Of a DNA stretch of 64,000 bases, positions 1 through 8,288 are shown one piece after another (positions within the stretch are counted from its first letter, which is position 1; every line of letters starts with the position of its first letter). Source of the DNA: JAOZHU01 sp964632845 (GTDB lineage Archaea > Thermoproteota > Bathyarchaeia > Bathyarchaeales > Bathycorpusculaceae); NCBI GenBank assembly GCA_964632845.1, contig CAZWDU010000004.1, forward strand, positions 62,001 through 126,000, in the 5' to 3' direction. The translations under genes and the position numbers were made by a program. The notes beneath the pieces were generated by a model, which was not told where the DNA came from, did no database searches, and worked only from the letters and a program-made list of their open reading frames with translations.

Positions 1-862
1 GTTCACGCTCAATCTTTGTAGCAAGGGCTGCATCAGTTTGAAACAGTGAAGTTCCATACTCCCAGATTTTACCGTCCTCATGAACCATGATCCCACTAAT
101 CATTAAGGACACAATGTGATCGAAAATTGACTTTTGATCATTTGAGACTACATACTGCGCCATTTGAAAAAGAGCGGTATCAAACAAGGGCAGATAAGAA
201 AGATGGAACCCATCCCTTCTCATTCTGGGAGTATTGAAAACTATGCTTATGTACCATTCAACCGAAGAAGAATAAACTGAAGTGTCAATTCTTTTATGAG
301 CATCGGCTTTTTCCATAGCCTCAACCGCTAAGGACAAAACGAGGTTGAGAAACTCTTTAACAAAAGCGTCATTCTTCGGCTTTTGAGTCAAATCTTCCAG
401 TAGCCAGATTAGCTGATAAACTACATATTTACTTATTTCCTCATTCTTATAGTTGGAAGCGTACTTCCAAATTTTTTTGAAGGAATATAAAAATCGGGAA
501 AGCCCCTCGCGCTCTCTTTCCGCGCGGAAGGTTAATCGAAGCGCAGCATCCAGTTCGAGTTGTTCTCGGTTCTTTGAAGTTTCAGGTCCTTCCGCTGATA
601 CATCCTTTTTCGTGAGAGGTAACCAATAATCCTCGTAAAAACTCTTAGACCAAAGCAGTGAATGGAACTTGGCGGGATTCTGGATTTGCAGTTGCCAAAA
701 TTTCTTGAAAATCTCAACTAGGTCTTCGACTATTTCCTTCACGGATTCATTGTCTTCTCTCTCAATTTTTGCTTTTGCCACACTCACAAGTCGTTCTAGC
801 GCGAAGAATAGTCTTTCTTGGTCTTCCTGAACCGACTTAGTCTTTGAGGACGTTTTCCACAT
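1..862 (-). CDS. Hypothetical soluble protein, partial (cut by window edge)
   Basis: An uninterrupted minus-strand frame runs from an ATG at 862 to the first base of the window, giving about 287 residues without a stop; the C-terminus lies outside. The ATG overlaps the last 26 bases of the upstream membrane-protein gene, which suggests translational coupling. The N-terminal part is charged and helical (KSVQEDQERLFFALERL) and probably coiled coil; no membrane segment is visible. I do not recognise the family. The overlap and matching strand suggest it works with the membrane protein next to it, but that is inference. Confidence 0.7.
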   Translation of the reverse strand, partial: MWKTSSKTKSVQEDQERLFFALERLVSVAKAKIEREDNESVKEIVEDLVEIFKKFWQLQIQNPAKFHSLLWSKSFYEDYWLPLTKKDVSAEGPETSKNREQLELDAALRLTFRAEREREGLSRFLYSFKKIWKYASNYKNEEISKYVVYQLIWLLEDLTQKPKNDAFVKEFLNLVLSLAVEAMEKADAHKRIDTSVYSSSVEWYISIVFNTPRMRRDGFHLSYLPLFDTALFQMAQYVVSNDQKSIFDHIVSLMISGIMVHEDGKIWEYGTSLFQTDAALATKIERE

Positions 863-1370
863 ATTCTTTAAGTTTCCTTCTCAATATTTTATCAGTGTTA
901 GTTACGTACTGTTCTACAAGTCTAATGAACGTGAAAAAAACGTACATATTTGCTATGAACCAGAAAAACACAAGCCACAAAAACAAAAAGTAAGTAATTC
1001 CCAGAAACTCCAAAAGGATTATTACGATGATGCTTAGTAAGAGCGACAGGTACTGAAAACGATAAAGCTTTTCTTTTGTGAAAAATTGAGCGATTTCGGG
1101 ATCTTTGTATCTGTCAGCGGTCATGGTTACTACGGTAAGTGCTATAGGTATTGCTACACCAATGAGACCCGCTTCAAGGGTCATTAAATCGGACAAAAAG
1201 TCTTTTTTTGGTGAATCAACAATGAGAAATGAAATAATAGATGCATCCAACTTCACGGTTGATAAGAACTCCAAAATGTGAAAAAATGCAAGCAAATATC
1301 CAATCACTATGCCCGAAACTAAGCCAATTATGAAAGTGAGAAGGATTTTTGCTCTCTCAGACACATTCAT
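837..1370 (-). CDS. Hypothetical integral membrane protein
   Basis: 177 residues with about four hydrophobic segments: two near the N-terminus (residues 8-30 and 65-85, with a polar stretch between) and two close together at about 105-150. The C-terminus is basic and cytosolic-looking (KILRRKLKEYVENV). No catalytic motif is visible and the family is not recognised. Its 3' end overlaps the start of the soluble gene that runs off the left edge, so the two look like a co-expressed membrane/soluble pair. The block lies downstream of genes typical of integrated elements, so a mobile origin is possible. Confidence 0.7.
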   Translation of the reverse strand: MNVSERAKILLTFIIGLVSGIVIGYLLAFFHILEFLSTVKLDASIISFLIVDSPKKDFLSDLMTLEAGLIGVAIPIALTVVTMTADRYKDPEIAQFFTKEKLYRFQYLSLLLSIIVIILLEFLGITYFLFLWLVFFWFIANMYVFFTFIRLVEQYVTNTDKILRRKLKEYVENVLKD

Positions 1371-1488
1371 GATACTCTATTTTATAAGCCTGAGGATTTA
1401 ATTTTTGCCACTTCTCCTGTTACTCCAGGGGCTTTTGGCATCCCAGATTTGGTTATCGACTGGAAAACTGCAATGTAATTGGGTAAAG

Positions 1489-1959
1489 CTAACTTTGTTC
1501 GTTTTCTTTCCATATTTCATAAGCAAAATTTGTTAAAGCCCAATGCCAGCCTCTTTTTTCAGCAGCATTCTCTCCAAACTCTTTCTCCAACCGTTTGTTC
1601 ATCCTTAAAATTCTTCGGCTTACCTTATGGCGAGTGGCTTTAAACTGCTGCAAACGAACAGCTATATCTTTGGGCAGAAGACCTGTCGAACCTGCCTCAA
1701 AAAGCACTTGAAGAATCTCCCTGTCAACCTCATCCAAACAAGCTACCCGTTCAATTAATGCCTGTTCAAAATTAAAAGAACCCTTTAACCCAGCAAAAAT
1801 AGTGCGAAGCATAAGCTTAACCTCCTCAATCTCAGCCAAAGTCTGCTTGAGAAGCTGCTGGTTGTACTTCAAACGTCCAATCTTATCGCTCCGACTGCGT
1901 CTTTTCTTTGGCTTCTGAACAGGTTTTATAGAATCCTCCATACCAATATGCTCAGTCAT
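1489..1959 (-). CDS. Hypothetical coiled-coil / winged-helix-like protein
   Basis: About 156 residues when started at the ATG at 1959 (MTEHIGMEDS); a longer frame from 1983 exists, but the shorter start overlaps the stop of the upstream small ORF in the compact way seen along this operon. The N-terminus has a basic patch (KPKKRRSRSDK), then a probable coiled coil (residues 30-55), then a region around 80-130 (DREILQVLFEAGSTG..PKDIAVRLQQF) that resembles a winged helix-turn-helix. A DNA-binding role in an integrated element is likely; the family is not known to me. Confidence 0.65.
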   Translation of the reverse strand: MTEHIGMEDSIKPVQKPKKRRSRSDKIGRLKYNQQLLKQTLAEIEEVKLMLRTIFAGLKGSFNFEQALIERVACLDEVDREILQVLFEAGSTGLLPKDIAVRLQQFKATRHKVSRRILRMNKRLEKEFGENAAEKRGWHWALTNFAYEIWKENEQS

Positions 1960-2152
1960 GGAAAAACGCTCCATCAACAACAATGAAAAAGGGCACTCGC
2001 CAATCTAAACCAACAGCCCTCGAAAGGTGAGATGTCGAAAAGCATGGACTTTTCCCATGCCCTCTGCACAGGGCTAAAATGGCTTTTGAACAGGTTTCAG
2101 CTGCCATTACCGCATTACTACGAGTATTCCAAAACAGCTCAAGAGACATAGC
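1952..2152 (-). CDS. Small hypothetical ORF in regulator operon
   Basis: 66 residues from an ATG at 2152 that overlaps the stop of the upstream 295-aa regulator by 14 bases; its own stop overlaps the next gene's ATG by 8 bases. This stop/start nesting on both sides is the main argument that it is translated. The sequence is not low-complexity and holds three cysteines and a stretch that could be a helix-turn-helix (STSHLSRAVGLD). No family recognised. It could be a chance frame in a short intergenic space. Confidence 0.4.
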   Translation of the reverse strand, partial: AMSLELFWNTRSNAVMAAETCSKAILALCRGHGKSPCFSTSHLSRAVGLDWRVPFFIVVDGAFFHD

Positions 2153-3026
2153 TCTTCCCTCTGTCTTCATTAGGACAACTTGACTCTTCGTTACGCCCCA
2201 AGTCGCAGAGCCTACTTAGAACCTCATTTAGCCTGGACAAATCACCTCTTAGGGCTCCAAGTTGCACTTCCATATTCTTGACCCTTTCAGGCATCTGCAA
2301 ATACTCGATAACTGCGTCCTTCTGCAAGTGTTCCAACTCCCCAACAGACCAGCTGTGATCAATCTTGCGCTTATCTGTCCTGACTGTGAAGTAGCGACCA
2401 AACAACGTGGCCACAGGGTCCTCAACAGCCATCTCCCCAGCAACGACCTTTCCCTCACCCAAAACACATCCGTACTTGCTAACCAATGCATCTCGAACTC
2501 GATTAGCTAAATTCATCGCAAGATTGGTAACTTCAATCGGATTCCTGCCATGGATAACCTCAACATGTACAATCCAGCTACGAGTAGTCCTGCGAACTCG
2601 AACGCCTAACTCAGTTCCCAATAAAGCCGTCCAATTAACCATTTCAACCTTCTTGAAATTCTCAGGAACCAACCCAGCCGCAATAATCTCGTAAGCTACT
2701 TGGCACTTATCAAACCTGTAAAGCCGAGCAGGAAAAACCGTGCCCTCACATGACGCGAGCAGGTTTTTACTTTCAGCCGTCAGCTCGTAGAAGACGACGT
2801 TGCTCCGCCTCTCACGGCGAATAAGCCTGCACTGCTCAAGCTTCTGAACATAATACCAAGTATGTTGACGGCTCAAGCCAATGATGCGGCCAGCCTTAGT
2901 CGGGTAGTCGCCCACACCAATGCGAATAAGCAATGGAAGAACCCACGTGCGAACAGTCTTGGTGTCAAATTTTACTCTAGACTTTGAACCGCAAAAGTTT
3001 TTACTTCCACCAGAACGCCTAGCCAT
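2139..3026 (-). CDS. Winged-HTH protein with C-terminal coiled coil
   Basis: 295 residues. Residues 25-95 form a winged helix-turn-helix (TKAGRIIGLSRQHTWYYVQK as the recognition region, then a basic wing, LIRRERRSNVVFYEL). A middle alpha/beta domain of unknown type covers about 100-230, and residues 240-280 look like a coiled coil (RVKNMEVQLGALRGDLSRLN). The N-terminus is basic (MARRSGGSKNFCGSKSR). It is probably a DNA-binding regulator or replication/partition protein of an integrated element. It follows the 48-aa gene by 5 bases in the same direction. Confidence 0.75.
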   Translation of the reverse strand: MARRSGGSKNFCGSKSRVKFDTKTVRTWVLPLLIRIGVGDYPTKAGRIIGLSRQHTWYYVQKLEQCRLIRRERRSNVVFYELTAESKNLLASCEGTVFPARLYRFDKCQVAYEIIAAGLVPENFKKVEMVNWTALLGTELGVRVRRTTRSWIVHVEVIHGRNPIEVTNLAMNLANRVRDALVSKYGCVLGEGKVVAGEMAVEDPVATLFGRYFTVRTDKRKIDHSWSVGELEHLQKDAVIEYLQMPERVKNMEVQLGALRGDLSRLNEVLSRLCDLGRNEESSCPNEDRGKSYVS

Positions 3027-3031
3027 AAGAT

Positions 3032-3178
3032 TTAGCTCCCGGCTTTGTGCACGTTAACGAGGAGGGAACCTGAAGTCGCCCTCTTCACATCTATGTTGCA
3101 AACGAAGGTTTTGCCGTCATTCTCATAGACCCAGATGCAAAGCAGACTCTCAGTAACGTTTCGGTAAATAACCTTCAT
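3032..3178 (-). CDS. Small hypothetical protein, 48 aa
   Basis: A clean 48-residue frame starts at an ATG that overlaps the stop of the upstream gene (TGATG) and ends 5 bases before the ATG of the winged-HTH gene. It reads as an alternating beta-strand sequence (MKVIYRNVTESLLCIWVY...) with two cysteines. Tight coupling on both sides makes it a credible gene although it is short. Function unknown; it is the second member of the element operon 3681-1489. Confidence 0.65.
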   Translation of the reverse strand: MKVIYRNVTESLLCIWVYENDGKTFVCNIDVKRATSGSLLVNVHKAGS

Positions 3179-3681
3179 CAGTCCTTAACCTCAGAAATGT
3201 CGATGATCTTCTCTTTCTTTTCCAGAACCTTAGACTCTAATGCGTCCAACCGCTGAAGCTCGTTAATCCGCGGAATAATTACGTCCTTCAACGTTTTCTC
3301 TCCATCCTTGGAAGCAATATAAGGTAAAAACGCAGCCGTCTTCGAACTCTGCAACAGATATGCAGCTTCCAAATGCGACTTGATAAACCAGTACATGACC
3401 CGCATGCTGATATCCCAGTTAATACATTCAGCCTTAGACCGCGTCTTGTGTTCCCATATGGCAGGCGCCTCAACCTTAGCCGCAACCTGCAAAGGCAACC
3501 CATCGATTTCCTCGACTATCTTGAACTGAACAAAAACATCGTTGTGCTCAGGGTCCCAATGCCAATAAACATCCTTCACACCCCACTTAGCGAACAGCCC
3601 ATCGATTTCGCTCTTTGTGTACAATGCCTTCAGTTTCGTAGTCTTGTATGGAAGGTTAGGGTCATCGCTGTAAATCTTCAA
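3178..3681 (-). CDS. Hypothetical protein, first gene of element operon
   Basis: 167 residues, soluble, with an alpha/beta N-terminal half rich in Trp and His (WGVKDVYWHWDPEHNDVFVQF, residues about 33-53) and a helical, charged C-terminal tail (ESKVLEKKEKIIDI). No motif for a known enzyme was seen. It is the first gene of a compact minus-strand operon (3681-1489) that begins about 170 bases from the 3' end of tRNA-Gln. This position is typical of genes near an attachment site, but no integrase is in view. Confidence 0.65.
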   Translation of the reverse strand: MKIYSDDPNLPYKTTKLKALYTKSEIDGLFAKWGVKDVYWHWDPEHNDVFVQFKIVEEIDGLPLQVAAKVEAPAIWEHKTRSKAECINWDISMRVMYWFIKSHLEAAYLLQSSKTAAFLPYIASKDGEKTLKDVIIPRINELQRLDALESKVLEKKEKIIDISEVKD

Positions 3682-3790
3682 GAAATCGCCTCCTGCGGAA
3701 AACAGTCTACGTTATGAAAACTAAACAAAATTTTCTCCATTGAATAAACCTCTTACCAACCCTCTAGAGCAAAGAAAAAGAAAATGGGGA

Positions 3791-3815
3791 AATGGCGAGC
3801 CCCCTGTTCGCCATT
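3791..3815. other. Perfect 8-bp inverted repeat (hairpin or operator)
   Basis: AATGGCGA, 9 bases, TCGCCATT: a perfect 8-bp stem between the element operon start (3681) and tRNA-Gln (3848). It could be an operator for the 3681 operon, an RNA 3'-processing structure, or an attachment-site feature. The sequence alone does not decide. Confidence 0.5.
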
Positions 3816-3847
3816 CAGATTGGTATAAATTTAACTCTAGAGGATGG

Positions 3848-3920
3848 TAGCCCGGGAGAGATTCGAACTCTCGTCAATGGCTCCAAAGGCCACTATGCTT
3901 GACCACTACACCACCGGGCT
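3848..3920 (-). tRNA. tRNA-Gln (anticodon TTG)
   Basis: 73-nt cloverleaf: acceptor AGCCCGG pairs with CCGGGCT, the anticodon stem GTGGC/GCCAT encloses the loop CTTTGGA (anticodon TTG), and the T-arm is GAGAG-TTCGAAT-CTCTC. The discriminator is A. CCA is not encoded as such (ACC follows). The 3' end points left towards the accessory block at 1-3.7 kb, so this tRNA is a candidate integration target. Confidence 0.95.
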
Positions 3921-4033
3921 TCCTATCTTTCTCTGATAGTTGCGTTATTTATTGTTAGAGGTTTAAAGGGCACATTTTTTCTAATAAGCGTTCCCACGAC
4001 CTTTCTGCAGTAAACTGCCTGCGTGCAGGTAAA

Positions 4034-4045
4034 GTTTTATTTAAC
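4034..4045 (+). promoter_or_regulatory. Archaeal TATA box for the GT-C gene
   Basis: GTTTTATTTAAC lies 23-34 bases before the ATG at 4068. With archaeal spacing this puts transcription start at or just before the ATG, so the gene is probably leaderless; no ribosome-binding site is visible. Confidence 0.5.
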
Positions 4046-4067
4046 TTAATGGTAAGAAACTAAGGTT

Positions 4068-5495
4068 ATGCCCACCGATTCAAAATCGACAGCGGCATAC
4101 GAGACTCACTTGAATAAAGTGAAAACAGCGTTAACCAAACGGCTAAGCGTTCTTGTTCCGATAGTAGTATGCGTGTATCTTTTGGCGGGTTTGTTTGTTT
4201 TTTTTCTTTTGAAAGGTGACATGAATGATTGGTACGCTTTTATGCGGAATGACGCTGAAGTGGTGCTTTTCGCCCTGTACTGCGTAGTAGGCGTGGTAGG
4301 CATGGGCATGGTGTTTCTGTTGAAAAAAGGCACAAGCATTCTATGCGCTTCAAAAGGGGTTCTTGCAGCCTCTTTCCTGATAGCAGTAATTGTTGGGGCT
4401 TGTGTGTTCACTTATCTTAATTTTTCATCGACTCAAGATAATTACGTTTGGATGAATGACGGTTGGACTTACCAGCGAATGGCTCAGTCGTTTCTAGTGA
4501 ACCATGAATTCATAATAGACGGAAATTATACGCATCACTTTGGTCCAGTTTACCCATTATATCTCTCGGTGTTCTACGTTTTTTTGCCCCCTCACTTGGG
4601 GTCTCAAATAGCAGTTGAATTAAGCTTCATTCTATCCATTCTAGTTGTTTTCTTTATTACTCGAAAAATGTATGGCACTACACCTGCACTGGTGACAACT
4701 GGGCTTGTAGCCACGCTGCCCACCTTCATTTTCGCTACGTCACGTAACTATTCTGAACCCTTCGTTCTGATGCTCTATATAGTAACGATGTATTTTATAT
4801 TGGAAAGTCTGAAGCCGCAAAAGGAAAACCGCATAGTTCTTGCCGGATTAACCGCGGCGCTCGGCTACCTCACAAAATCCAGTTTCGGCTACTTCTTCAT
4901 CATAGCTGGGCTTTCTGGTTTCCTGTGGCGCTTTTACTACATGCGATGGCGCGTTTTGAAAAACAAAAATTACCTGTTAGCCATCACTGTTTTCTTTGCG
5001 TTGTTGCTTGCGTGGACTGCTAGAAACCTTTATCGTTTCTGGGACGGGACGTTTCTAGACCTCTTTGAGGCATCCCAGCAGAGCGATTACATGTATCGAG
5101 CTACAGCCTACACGTTTACGGTGAATTTCGGCGGTTTCTTCATTGAAACCTTATTTTTTGCGCTATTTTTAGGATTTTTCATGTTAGCTTACACTTGGCC
5201 ATTTGCAGAAAACCTAAAAAAATCTTTCAAACGCATTCGCGAAGAACGTTTAAGTTGCTTGCTGGTTTCCGTGGTGTTGCCACTTGTGATTGGACTGGTT
5301 ACTACGTCTATGTATTTTATTTTTGAGATTAGTTGGATGCCAAGTTTCTGGGTTTTCTATTTTCCTCAGCAGCAAGTTCGATATTTCTTATACAATTTAG
5401 TTAGATACTGCTTCATTGCTCTTGTTCCCTTAAGCTGGCTCGCTTATGAATCTGACGGCGCAAAAGAAAGCCCTGTTTACAAATCTCCAAACTAA
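4068..5495 (+). CDS. GT-C family membrane glycosyltransferase (GT39-like)
   Basis: 475 residues with roughly ten to twelve transmembrane segments. The acidic motif in the first large external loop (MNDGWTYQRMAQ, around residues 128-139) and the following HHFGPVYPLY region match the polyprenyl-phosphate-sugar dependent GT-C fold. Later segments carry the usual SRNYSEPFVLMLY and a TARNLYRFWDG loop. Likely role: transfer of a lipid-linked sugar on the outer face of the cytoplasmic membrane, in surface glycoprotein or lipid glycosylation; acceptor unknown. Compare the orphan WWDYG domain at 16.5 kb. It stands alone in its orientation between tRNA-Gln and tfb. Confidence 0.75.
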   Translation: MPTDSKSTAAYETHLNKVKTALTKRLSVLVPIVVCVYLLAGLFVFFLLKGDMNDWYAFMRNDAEVVLFALYCVVGVVGMGMVFLLKKGTSILCASKGVLAASFLIAVIVGACVFTYLNFSSTQDNYVWMNDGWTYQRMAQSFLVNHEFIIDGNYTHHFGPVYPLYLSVFYVFLPPHLGSQIAVELSFILSILVVFFITRKMYGTTPALVTTGLVATLPTFIFATSRNYSEPFVLMLYIVTMYFILESLKPQKENRIVLAGLTAALGYLTKSSFGYFFIIAGLSGFLWRFYYMRWRVLKNKNYLLAITVFFALLLAWTARNLYRFWDGTFLDLFEASQQSDYMYRATAYTFTVNFGGFFIETLFFALFLGFFMLAYTWPFAENLKKSFKRIREERLSCLLVSVVLPLVIGLVTTSMYFIFEISWMPSFWVFYFPQQQVRYFLYNLVRYCFIALVPLSWLAYESDGAKESPVYKSPN

Positions 5496-5609
5496 TGCTG
5501 AAGTATATATACGCAGAAGCACTTTTGAATCAGCATTTCCATGAACAAACCTGAAGCATTGCTAAATATTGTTAAAGTACGTGCCTGATAGGTTTAATAA
5601 AACCACAAA

Positions 5610-5620
5610 GCTTATATATT
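5610..5620 (+). promoter_or_regulatory. TATA box upstream of tfb
   Basis: GCTTATATATT, a strong archaeal TATA element, lies about 70 bases before the annotated start at 5688. This implies a leader of roughly 40 bases. Confidence 0.6.
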
Positions 5621-5687
5621 AAAACTGTTCATTGGCTTAGTTTGCGCTGAGCCGAAAGTGCTGTTTTCTCAGCCTAACAGAATATAG

Positions 5688-6665
5688 GTGACGGCTCTAC
5701 GCAAATGCCGAATGGAGTGGAAAAGATTGAGCAAAAAAGAAGCCCGAACACACCAGCGCTTGGTTGACAAGTGTCCAGAGTGCGGTAGCGCAAACCTTGT
5801 TCATGATTACGACACTGGCGAAACCGTGTGTGGTGACTGCGGCTTAGTCCTTTACGAGCAGATGATGGATAAAGGTCCAGAGTGGCGCGCTTTCACCCAA
5901 GAGGAGAAAGCGTCAAGAAGCCGCGTTGGCGTGCCTACTTCCTATTCAGTTCATGATAAGGGTTTATCCACAGCCATAAGCCAAGTAGACCGTGACGCTT
6001 TCGGAAGAAAGCTGCCGTTGTCCACTAGATTGCAAATGTGGCGTTTAAGGAAGTGGCAGATACGTTCCCGTGTGCACTCTTCTGTTGACAGAAACTTGGC
6101 TCAAGCCATGGCAGAGCTTGATCGCCTTTCAGACAAAGTGTACATTCCACCGCCGATTAAGGAGAAGGCGGCTGTTATTTACCGCAAAGCTTTAGACAAA
6201 GGCTTAGTTCGCGGCAGGTCAATAGCGGCTATCGCTGCGGCTGCTCTCTACGCGGCTTGCCGTGGCAGCGGAACCGCGCGGACGCTTCGTGAAATTGCTG
6301 AGGCAAGTCTCGTTGACAGGAAAGACGTTGCCCGCTGCTACAGGCTGTTGCTGCGTGAGCTGGAAGTGCACATGCCAATTGCTGACCCCTTGACTTACGT
6401 GTCGAAGATTGCGGAGCGCACTGGGATTTCAGGTAAAACGCAGGGTGCAGCTATACAGATTTTACGTGACGCTCGAAAAAGACGCGCTGCTGCAGGTAAA
6501 GACCCGATGGGGCTGGCTGCTGCCGCTCTGTATATAGCTTGTTTGCAGAGTAATGAGAAGAAGACGCAGAAAGACATAGCAGAAGCCGCTGGAGTTACTG
6601 AAGTTACGGTGAGAAACCGCTACAAAACCCTGAAGAAACAGCTGAATCTTGAGCTGCCTGACTAG
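5688..6665 (+). CDS. tfb: Transcription initiation factor B (TFB)
   Basis: 325 residues from a GTG; an internal ATG nine codons in (MEWKRLSKKE) is an equally good start. It has an N-terminal zinc ribbon (CPEC near residue 26, CGDC about 20 later), then the B-reader/B-linker (GPEWRAFTQEEKASRSRVG), then two cyclin-like repeats at about 125-215 and 220-315, each with its helix-turn-helix (TLREIAEASLVDRKDV; TQKDIAEAAGVTEVTV). It bridges TBP-bound promoters and RNA polymerase. Length and all domains are normal for archaeal TFB. A strong TATA box lies upstream. It converges tail-to-tail, with a few bases' overlap, on a small zinc-ribbon gene. Confidence 0.97.
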   Translation: MTALRKCRMEWKRLSKKEARTHQRLVDKCPECGSANLVHDYDTGETVCGDCGLVLYEQMMDKGPEWRAFTQEEKASRSRVGVPTSYSVHDKGLSTAISQVDRDAFGRKLPLSTRLQMWRLRKWQIRSRVHSSVDRNLAQAMAELDRLSDKVYIPPPIKEKAAVIYRKALDKGLVRGRSIAAIAAAALYAACRGSGTARTLREIAEASLVDRKDVARCYRLLLRELEVHMPIADPLTYVSKIAERTGISGKTQGAAIQILRDARKRRAAAGKDPMGLAAAALYIACLQSNEKKTQKDIAEAAGVTEVTVRNRYKTLKKQLNLELPD

Positions 6666-6877
6666 ACGCTACTATTTTCCTCTTCTTTTTCCAGTTCTAG
6701 CACTATTGGACCAAGGTAGCCGCATTCAGCGCAAACATATTTTTGCGGCGTCAGCCAAATGTCAAAACTACTATGCAATCGTATATGTGGACTACAGCAA
6801 CGTGGACAATAAATTTGTGATGGTTGACTATGCTTTAGGGTTTTGAATACTCCACGTATGTTTTCCAGTAGTTTCAT
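6662..6877 (-). CDS. Small zinc-ribbon protein
   Basis: 71 residues from the ATG at 6877 (MKLLENIRGVF); the frame is open further upstream, but that extension overlaps the aIF1 gene and has different composition, so the short form is preferred. Two CxxC pairs (YCPRCCSP and VCAECGYLGP) about 25 residues apart form a rubredoxin/zinc-ribbon knuckle. Its acidic tail (LELEKEEEN) is common in small archaeal zinc proteins of unknown role. It lies 31 bases after aIF1, probably in one transcript. Confidence 0.75.
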   Translation of the reverse strand: MKLLENIRGVFKTLKHSQPSQIYCPRCCSPHIRLHSSFDIWLTPQKYVCAECGYLGPIVLELEKEEENSSV

Positions 6878-6908
6878 TAGGGGCTTTGCACCTTCACCGC
6901 TGTGGCTG

Positions 6909-7217
6909 CTATTGCAGTTCGATATTCTCTTCTGGATAGCCAGTTTTAATGAGGTATTCGCGAACTCTGTCCCGATGATCACCTTGCAGCATAATCTGAC
7001 CGTTCTTTGAAGTTCCACCACAAGCACAAAAAGTTTTGAGTTTCTGCGCTGTATTCGCCAAGTTCGAGTTCTTTTCGTCCATGCCGTCAATTATTGTGGT
7101 TGGTCTGCCGAACTTTCTGGTTTCAAGTCTTATGCGAATCCTCTGTTGCTCTTTCTCGATTTCACCACAAACGCATAAATCCTTCGGAAGCCCGCATGTT
7201 GAACAAACTTCAGCCAT
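6909..7217 (-). CDS. SUI1/eIF1-family translation initiation factor aIF1
   Basis: 102 residues from the ATG at 7217 (MAEVCSTCGLP); an upstream ATG would add 15 residues unlike the family. An N-terminal zinc knuckle (CSTCGLPKDLCVCG) is followed by the SUI1 fold, with the characteristic basic strand (RIRIRLETRKFGRPTTII) and the KTFCACGG..QIMLQGDHRDRV region. It acts on the small ribosomal subunit in start-codon selection. It is the first gene of a probable two-gene transcript with the zinc-ribbon protein. Confidence 0.93.
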   Translation of the reverse strand: MAEVCSTCGLPKDLCVCGEIEKEQQRIRIRLETRKFGRPTTIIDGMDEKNSNLANTAQKLKTFCACGGTSKNGQIMLQGDHRDRVREYLIKTGYPEENIELQ

Positions 7218-7511
7218 GACGCTCACCGTAGAATGAGCCAAGCCAGTATATAAAAGTTTCAAAGTGAAAGCGGCGTTTAGGTGTTTGTGAAATCAGGTTT
7301 TTAATGCTCGAAAAGACTATACTGTTTCATCTAAAGGCTAAACTGAAATGCATATGGGGTTTCTGGTTGAGTTTGGCAGAACCCAGCGATTATTTGAAAA
7401 CAAGCTAAACTCCCTTTTTTCCCTTTATCAGACAATTATTTGCTATGGCATAAATTTTGTGGAGAAGAAAAGTATATTACTGCTGTGATTCTCGCTGATT
7501 ATGGAGAAAAC

Positions 7512-7952
7512 TTGAGTCTGGATGAATATTTAAGAAAGCGCAACTTCGAGAAAACAAACGAACCGAAAGGCGAGTTAAAACTGAGTGAAGAAAAAATCTA
7601 CGTGATTCAGAAACATGATGCGTCGCACTTGCATTTTGATTTGCGGTTGGAAATGGACGGCGTACTGAAAAGCTGGGCAATCCCCAAAGAACCACCGACC
7701 GTACAAGGTGTAAAACGGTTAGCAGTGCAAGTGGAAGACCACCCTGTAAGCTACGCGGGTTTCGAGGGCACCATACCTGAGGGTGAATACGGCGCGGGCA
7801 CAGTGGAGATCTGGGACAAAGGCAACTATGCGCTAATTAACCGAAAAGAAAACAAAATCATCGTGGAAATTAACGGCGCTAAACTTAAGGGCGCCTATGT
7901 GCTGGTACAACTTAAGGACCCAAAGAACTGGCTGTTTTTCAAAAAGAAATGA
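7512..7952 (+). CDS. DNA ligase D-type 3'-phosphoesterase (stand-alone PE domain)
   Basis: 146 residues from a TTG at 7512 preceded by GGAGAAAA; this gives MSLDEYLRKRNF, the usual N-terminus of the family, while the longer ATG frame from 7440 adds an unrelated leader. Hallmarks: YVIQKHDASHLHFDLRLEMD (metal/phosphate-binding His and Asp) and DHPVSYAGFEGTIPEGEYGAG. In bacteria this domain is part of LigD and trims 3'-phosphate or ribonucleotide ends in end joining; archaea often carry it alone. No Ku or ligase gene lies nearby, so its partners are elsewhere. Confidence 0.93.
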   Translation: MSLDEYLRKRNFEKTNEPKGELKLSEEKIYVIQKHDASHLHFDLRLEMDGVLKSWAIPKEPPTVQGVKRLAVQVEDHPVSYAGFEGTIPEGEYGAGTVEIWDKGNYALINRKENKIIVEINGAKLKGAYVLVQLKDPKNWLFFKKK

Positions 7953-7997
7953 GCCTATATTCTCAGGGGTTTTGCCAACCGGTTTCGGCGGGCAAGC

Positions 7998-8288
7998 TTA
8001 CAGAATGGTTAGTTTGCCGTATTTTCCAACGTTAAGCTGGATTTCGCCCTTGAAGCTTGTAATGTATCCGTTTTCTATCTTGATTTTGTCGTTAACGTTA
8101 ACTTGGTCTATCTGTTCGTTCCACAGGGTCAGTTTTATGCTGCCTGTTTCGTCTGCAACCACAGCGTCTGCTACAGTGTAGGTTTCATCCTTGTACCTAG
8201 ACATTACTTCTCGGGGATTTCCCTTCTCAGTTACCTGCGCCTCAACTTCGACGCGTTTCATTCCATTTCTTAAATCTTTGATGTTCAC
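7998..8288 (-). CDS. Short OB-fold nucleic-acid-binding protein (RPA-like)
   Basis: 96 residues from GTG at 8288. One OB fold: VEVEAQVTEKG..., TVADAVVADETGSIKLTLW, and a late DKIKIENGYITSFKGEIQLNVG strand. This pattern matches the single-domain archaeal RPA/SSB-like proteins that bind single-stranded DNA or RNA. It has no zinc finger and is shorter than true RPA subunits. It stands next to the stand-alone phosphoesterase gene, converging on it, which may point to a repair context (weak). Confidence 0.85.
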   Translation of the reverse strand: MNIKDLRNGMKRVEVEAQVTEKGNPREVMSRYKDETYTVADAVVADETGSIKLTLWNEQIDQVNVNDKIKIENGYITSFKGEIQLNVGKYGKLTIL

